NCBI GenBank assembly: GCA_022496805.1
Contig: CM040085.1
Location: forward strand, 12,119,811-12,183,810
Source of the DNA: Pohlia nutans
Lineage: Eukaryota > Streptophyta > Bryopsida > Bryales > Mniaceae
Length of the DNA stretch: 64,000 nucleotides
Direction of reading: 5' to 3'
The notes below the pieces were generated by a model that worked only from the letters and a program-made list of their open reading frames with translations, was not told the origin of the DNA and searched no databases. Each line of letters opens with the position of its first letter. Position 1 is the first letter of the stretch. This document shows, in pieces, positions 60,956 to 64,000 of the stretch. Made by a program: the position numbers and the translations under genes.

Positions 60956-62419
60956 TGATCCAGGAACTCATGTATTGAATGTCACAGGAATTCATGGACG
61001 CGGTGAGACTCTGCTTTGCACTGATCGATGTCAAGAAGACCCAGAAAGCATTGAGCGGGAAGAAGCCAAGAAAGCAAGACCTGGCTATTCACAACGAGCT
61101 TAAGATCATCACCGCATCCGAAGAGGTTTACAGCCTGTGGAGTAAACTCATTTCCGAGCACCCCCAGGGGGAACTAATGGATCCTGATTCGGGGAAGAGG
61201 TTCAAGGAATTGCCCAGTTGGAATCCGGAGCGGGATGGCGTTATGACCCGAGAGTTCTTCAAGTGGTTGGGGAACCTTAACGAAGCGTAGCTTAAGAGGT
61301 TTGCCGAGCACTGCTCAACAAGCCAGACCCCAAGAGGGAGGAGTCATACCCCAAAGTGACGATGAAGAAGATCACGGGTGTGCATCCCAATTGTTACAGC
61401 TACAAGGACTGGCTGGAGAGATGCAAGAGGAAGACCATCGTGAAGAGGCAGATACACAGCATGCGACCAGAATTCGCCCTTTACAGCTCCAGCGGCGAGT
61501 TCAAGAAGGAGAGCTGGAAGCGATTCAAGGAGGAATTCAGAATAACTAAAGCTGCGCTCAATGTCCTCTTATCCGCACCTAGAGATGAGTACTTCACCGC
61601 CGCAAAACTTCCGCACAATAAGAACAAGAGCATTGAGGAAATGTCTCCGTATGCTTCTGAGTTCTTCAAGGTGTTCCTCGCAAACAAGGGGAAGTTTCAG
61701 ATTCCAAAGGGCAAAGCAAACTACAGGCCCTATAATTTGGACGAGGATATCTTGGCAGAATGGAGCACAGACGCATGGGACGAGACAACTGCCCAGAGAA
61801 TAAAGGTGGCGATTATGGATTTCAGAAATCTTCCTGGTGCGCTTGAACAGGCTGGCTCGTCCAATGACTCGGCTTACTTTTACAACGTGCTCTCTGTGCT
61901 CTCTGGGATCGACGATCCTCTTGTCACGAATCTTCCCGTATGGGTATGGATCTGTGGTGACAAAGAGGCACAGGCAAAAAGTTTGCCTCGCCTTCACGCT
62001 TCAGAATTTGGAGATAAATACACACTTGAGTATGCGGATTATATTCCGGCAAAATATGAGCGGCTAGAAGATCATCCCGCGACCAACAAACGTGCACACA
62101 CTAATGTGCAAATTATCTTCATCTTCAAGAAGGGACTGAGGCTCAGGCTCAAGCACCTGCCCAAATTTTTCGAGGCTCCATTCACTTCGGTATTCACAAC
62201 ACCAGGTGGTTACAACGAATTGGAGTATCGTATTTACAACACGGAGCTGAGAATGGAATTCTATCTGAAGTTATTAGACCTGTTCTGCAAGGAAGGGGAC
62301 ACAGTGCTGACCGTGTTTGGTGGTGGTAAACTGTCATGCGCAGCCTGGGTACTCACCGAACCGAACTCAGCCTGGGTGCTCGTGTTGAATAGTCTTTGAA
62401 TCTTCATCTTTATTCCTGA

Positions 62420-62645
62420 TTCAACTCGAGTCGAGTTAAACACAGCCTGCCTAAATGGCAGTAAAGTGATTCAACTCGAGTCGAGTTAAATCGTGCATGT
62501 ATTTGGGAAGCACAGCTAAATTGTACATGCACATGTATTAGTGATTCAACTCAAGTCGAGTTAAATTGTACATGCACTAGAGTAGAGATGAAGTGATTTG
62601 AGAGACTGTGCATTGAATATCCTTTCAACTCGATTTGAGTTAAAC
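62420..62645. repeat. four palindromes within intron 2 of the ParB-methylase-like gene
   Basis: Copies at about 62420, 62470, 62542 and 62624. In all four the right arm ends AGTTAAA rather than AGTTGAA, a shared variant indicating local duplication. Shared flanks (TTGTACATGCAC) support this. Confidence 0.9.
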
Positions 62646-63675
62646 TGTCTAGGGAGTGAATGAATCCTCATCTTGACTTGTGTCGTTCAAATAACTACAT
62701 TCTAATGCTCTGTTGGTTTCATTCACCAGATGAATTCGTTGGAGAATTACATCATCGGGCCAAGCAGCGAGGTGAATGCTTTTCTGGATCTGTCTGAGAT
62801 GGTCCTGAACTTAGACCAAAGGGATTTCGAGGCCGGATACATCGTTGATGAGTTAAAACATCCTAAGAGAGGTGACAAGGAAGCCTCCACATCCGGGAAG
62901 GGAAAGAGGCCACGAGAGTCTAACCAAGTCAACCGTGGCGAAGACAACTCTAGGCCCATTAAACTAGGTGACACAGATGAAGATGAAGACATCGACCTGC
63001 GAGCATCACAGAATCCTATCACGCCCCGTACCGGTCTCGGATCATGTTCGCAGCCAAATGAAGGTGATGACACTCACTCATCTGACTCGTCGATGCTAGA
63101 TCCTTCTCCCGTTTCTAAGCCTGGAAAGAAGAAGCGCAAGGAGGATGTGGGTGCTGATCTTGCTAGTAGACTGTACAAGGGCCTTTCAAGAGGATTGCTC
63201 GAGATGGAGCCATGGAGGAGCGATAGAACAAGCGTATGATGGATATGCTCAAAAGGGAACGCCTCGAAAGGGAGCGAGTGCGCAAGGCCGATGATGAGAA
63301 GTGGAACGCAATGTTCAAGAGGATCCCTGGTTTGGTAAGGTCTTATGTCGAAGCGATTGGGCCCAAATCGTTGCAGATGCTCGACCCGGCGCATGGTCAG
63401 GGAGGACAACTGCTAATTTCCAATCGCCCAACGAACTCCTCCGACAGTGGAGCTGCCACACGCCAGTCTCCATCTGTCACGGTCGCCCCCGAGACTTCAA
63501 GTGTGTCACCTGCCCCACCATCCAATACCACACAGCAGGATCAAGGGGAGGAACGATCTGAGAATAACCCCGGTCCAGATGCAGCTCTGGATCCGGACAT
63601 CAACATTCCCATTGATGCAATGGAACTCGAGGCGTCGGATGTGCCACCAGGTCCATCTTCATGATCCTGTTTTTC

Positions 63676-63698
63676 ATTTAACTCGACTCGAGTTGAAC
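63676..63698. repeat. single palindrome just past the stop of the ParB-methylase-like gene
   Basis: One copy with C at the centre and one substitution in the left arm, 12 bases after the stop codon at 63664. It shows that the palindromes are not confined to promoters and introns. Confidence 0.85.
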
Positions 63699-64000
63699 TT
63701 CACTTCCAGTAGCACTAGGATTCCCAGCATCAGGATATAGGAGTTTTGTTAGTGCATATCTAAAGTAGGACATGACAATATTTCTAAAACACGAATGCTG
63801 TACATCTTTGTAAATGCTACTCATATTTTGTAAATGCAGCTCATTTTTCCCGAGAGTGAAATATAATGCTGCTTCTTACAAATTATTCTATTGCACTTTC
63901 GCATCGCGCAGGCTCTGCCAATGTTTTGAGTATCCCATGCGAAAACCCATCACCTGCTGCGTCCCCAAAGCATCTGAGTAGTCCACAGCGTCTGTCTAAT
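63699..64000. other. 3' flank, no gene recognised
   Basis: Probable 3'UTR with short duplicated motifs (TTTGTAAATGC twice) and AT-rich sequence to the window edge. The end of the putative element is not visible. Confidence 0.4.

Larger units (their letters stand above)
59297..63664 (+). pseudogene. ParB-like domain plus DNA amino-methyltransferase-like domain, probable decayed mobile-element gene
   Basis: Exon 1 (59297-60763) joins in phase 0 across a 224-bp GT-AG intron to 60988. Its C-terminal third looks like a ParB/Srx domain: ISIDQLLTPPAELNVRSLEQ, YFLVEMPDKDKKLTLCAIP, then EFYMINGQHSVEASKLM at the usual G-h/q-R/S position, followed by RKICTYYNRVNHFQKYRPTG. Exon 2 reads to a TAG at 61288-61290; the protein then resumes in another frame (EVCRALLNKPDPKREESYPK), so a frameshift lies near 61290. 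That frame runs to 62348 with beta-class methylase-like features: NVQIIFIFKKG, then YLKLLDLFCKEGDTVLTVFG and GGKLSCAAW (motif I region). A phase-0 intron 62349-62729 leads to MNSLENYIIGPSSEVNAF, which fits the strand after motif I. A DPPY motif is not clear (NLPVWVW may be its place). A charged, nuclear-signal-like tail (GKKKRKE) follows, with a frameshift near 63212, a TAG at 63224 and a stop at 63664. Domain calls are by pattern only. Confidence 0.5.

Noticed and set aside
49242..63698. Palindromes as bacterial parS sites
   Set aside because: The presence of a ParB-like domain makes this tempting, but the sequence does not resemble the usual parS (TGTTTCACGTGAAACA) and the ParB-like domain is a distant match of the Srx/nuclease type.

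Overview
Organism and overall character. This is plant nuclear DNA. Genes are split by GT-AG introns, gene density is low, and much of the sequence is AT-rich and full of transposable-element debris. Recognisable plant genes include a brassinosteroid-signalling-kinase (BSK) pseudokinase with C-terminal TPR region, a plant P450, a heavy-metal-associated (HMA) domain protein, a mitochondrial-type bL27 and the start of a plant LRR gene. The mix of TE types (a transposase of a family I remember mainly from bryophytes, algae and animals; a LINE with two endonucleases) suggests a bryophyte, possibly a liverwort. That last step is inference, because nothing in the window identifies a species.

Layout. 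0-7.5 kb: a decaying cluster of RING-finger genes, each preceded by tandemly duplicated leader DNA; one was broken by a 41-bp fold-back inversion. 8.6-10.2 kb: bL27 in three exons. 11.7-12.7 kb: a DNA element with perfect 20-bp TIRs. 13.7-18.1 kb: a complete ten-exon BSK gene (489 aa). 18.1-22.6 kb: gene-free, with a Tourist-like MITE, tandem repeats and a GC-rich inverted-repeat element. 22.6-29.7 kb: a tRNA-derived SINE butting through a C26 tract onto a minus-strand LINE with APE, RT, RNase H, CCHC finger and an apparent restriction-like endonuclease, broken by stops and frameshifts. 31.7-34.2 kb: a three-exon P450 (512 aa) whose second intron exists again, without its MITE, just downstream of the gene. 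37.4-39.4 kb: a four-exon HMA gene. 40.2-41.5 kb: an inverted copy of the 5-6.6 kb RING block, abutting a truncated MutS2-like gene (to 43 kb). 44.6-45.2 kb: a truncated LRR gene, followed by a second SINE.

46-64 kb is the most unusual part. A minus-strand transposase-like pseudogene (46.0-48.9 kb) and a plus-strand gene (59.3-63.7 kb) face away from each other. Both have upstream DNA loaded with one palindrome: two 11-base arms (ATTCAACTCGA and its reverse complement) around one variable base. About 30 full or decayed copies exist: a strictly 34-bp-phased array upstream of the transposase, a looser cluster upstream of the other gene, and further copies inside both of its introns and just after its end. 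That plus-strand gene appears to join a ParB-like domain to a beta-class amino-methyltransferase-like domain, a combination familiar in prokaryotic mobile DNA but surprising in a plant chromosome. I propose that these are parts of one decaying mobile-element system (transposase, ParB-methylase and palindromic sites). Between them (50-58 kb) lies AT-rich DNA, minisatellites and telomere-like repeats with no convincing gene.
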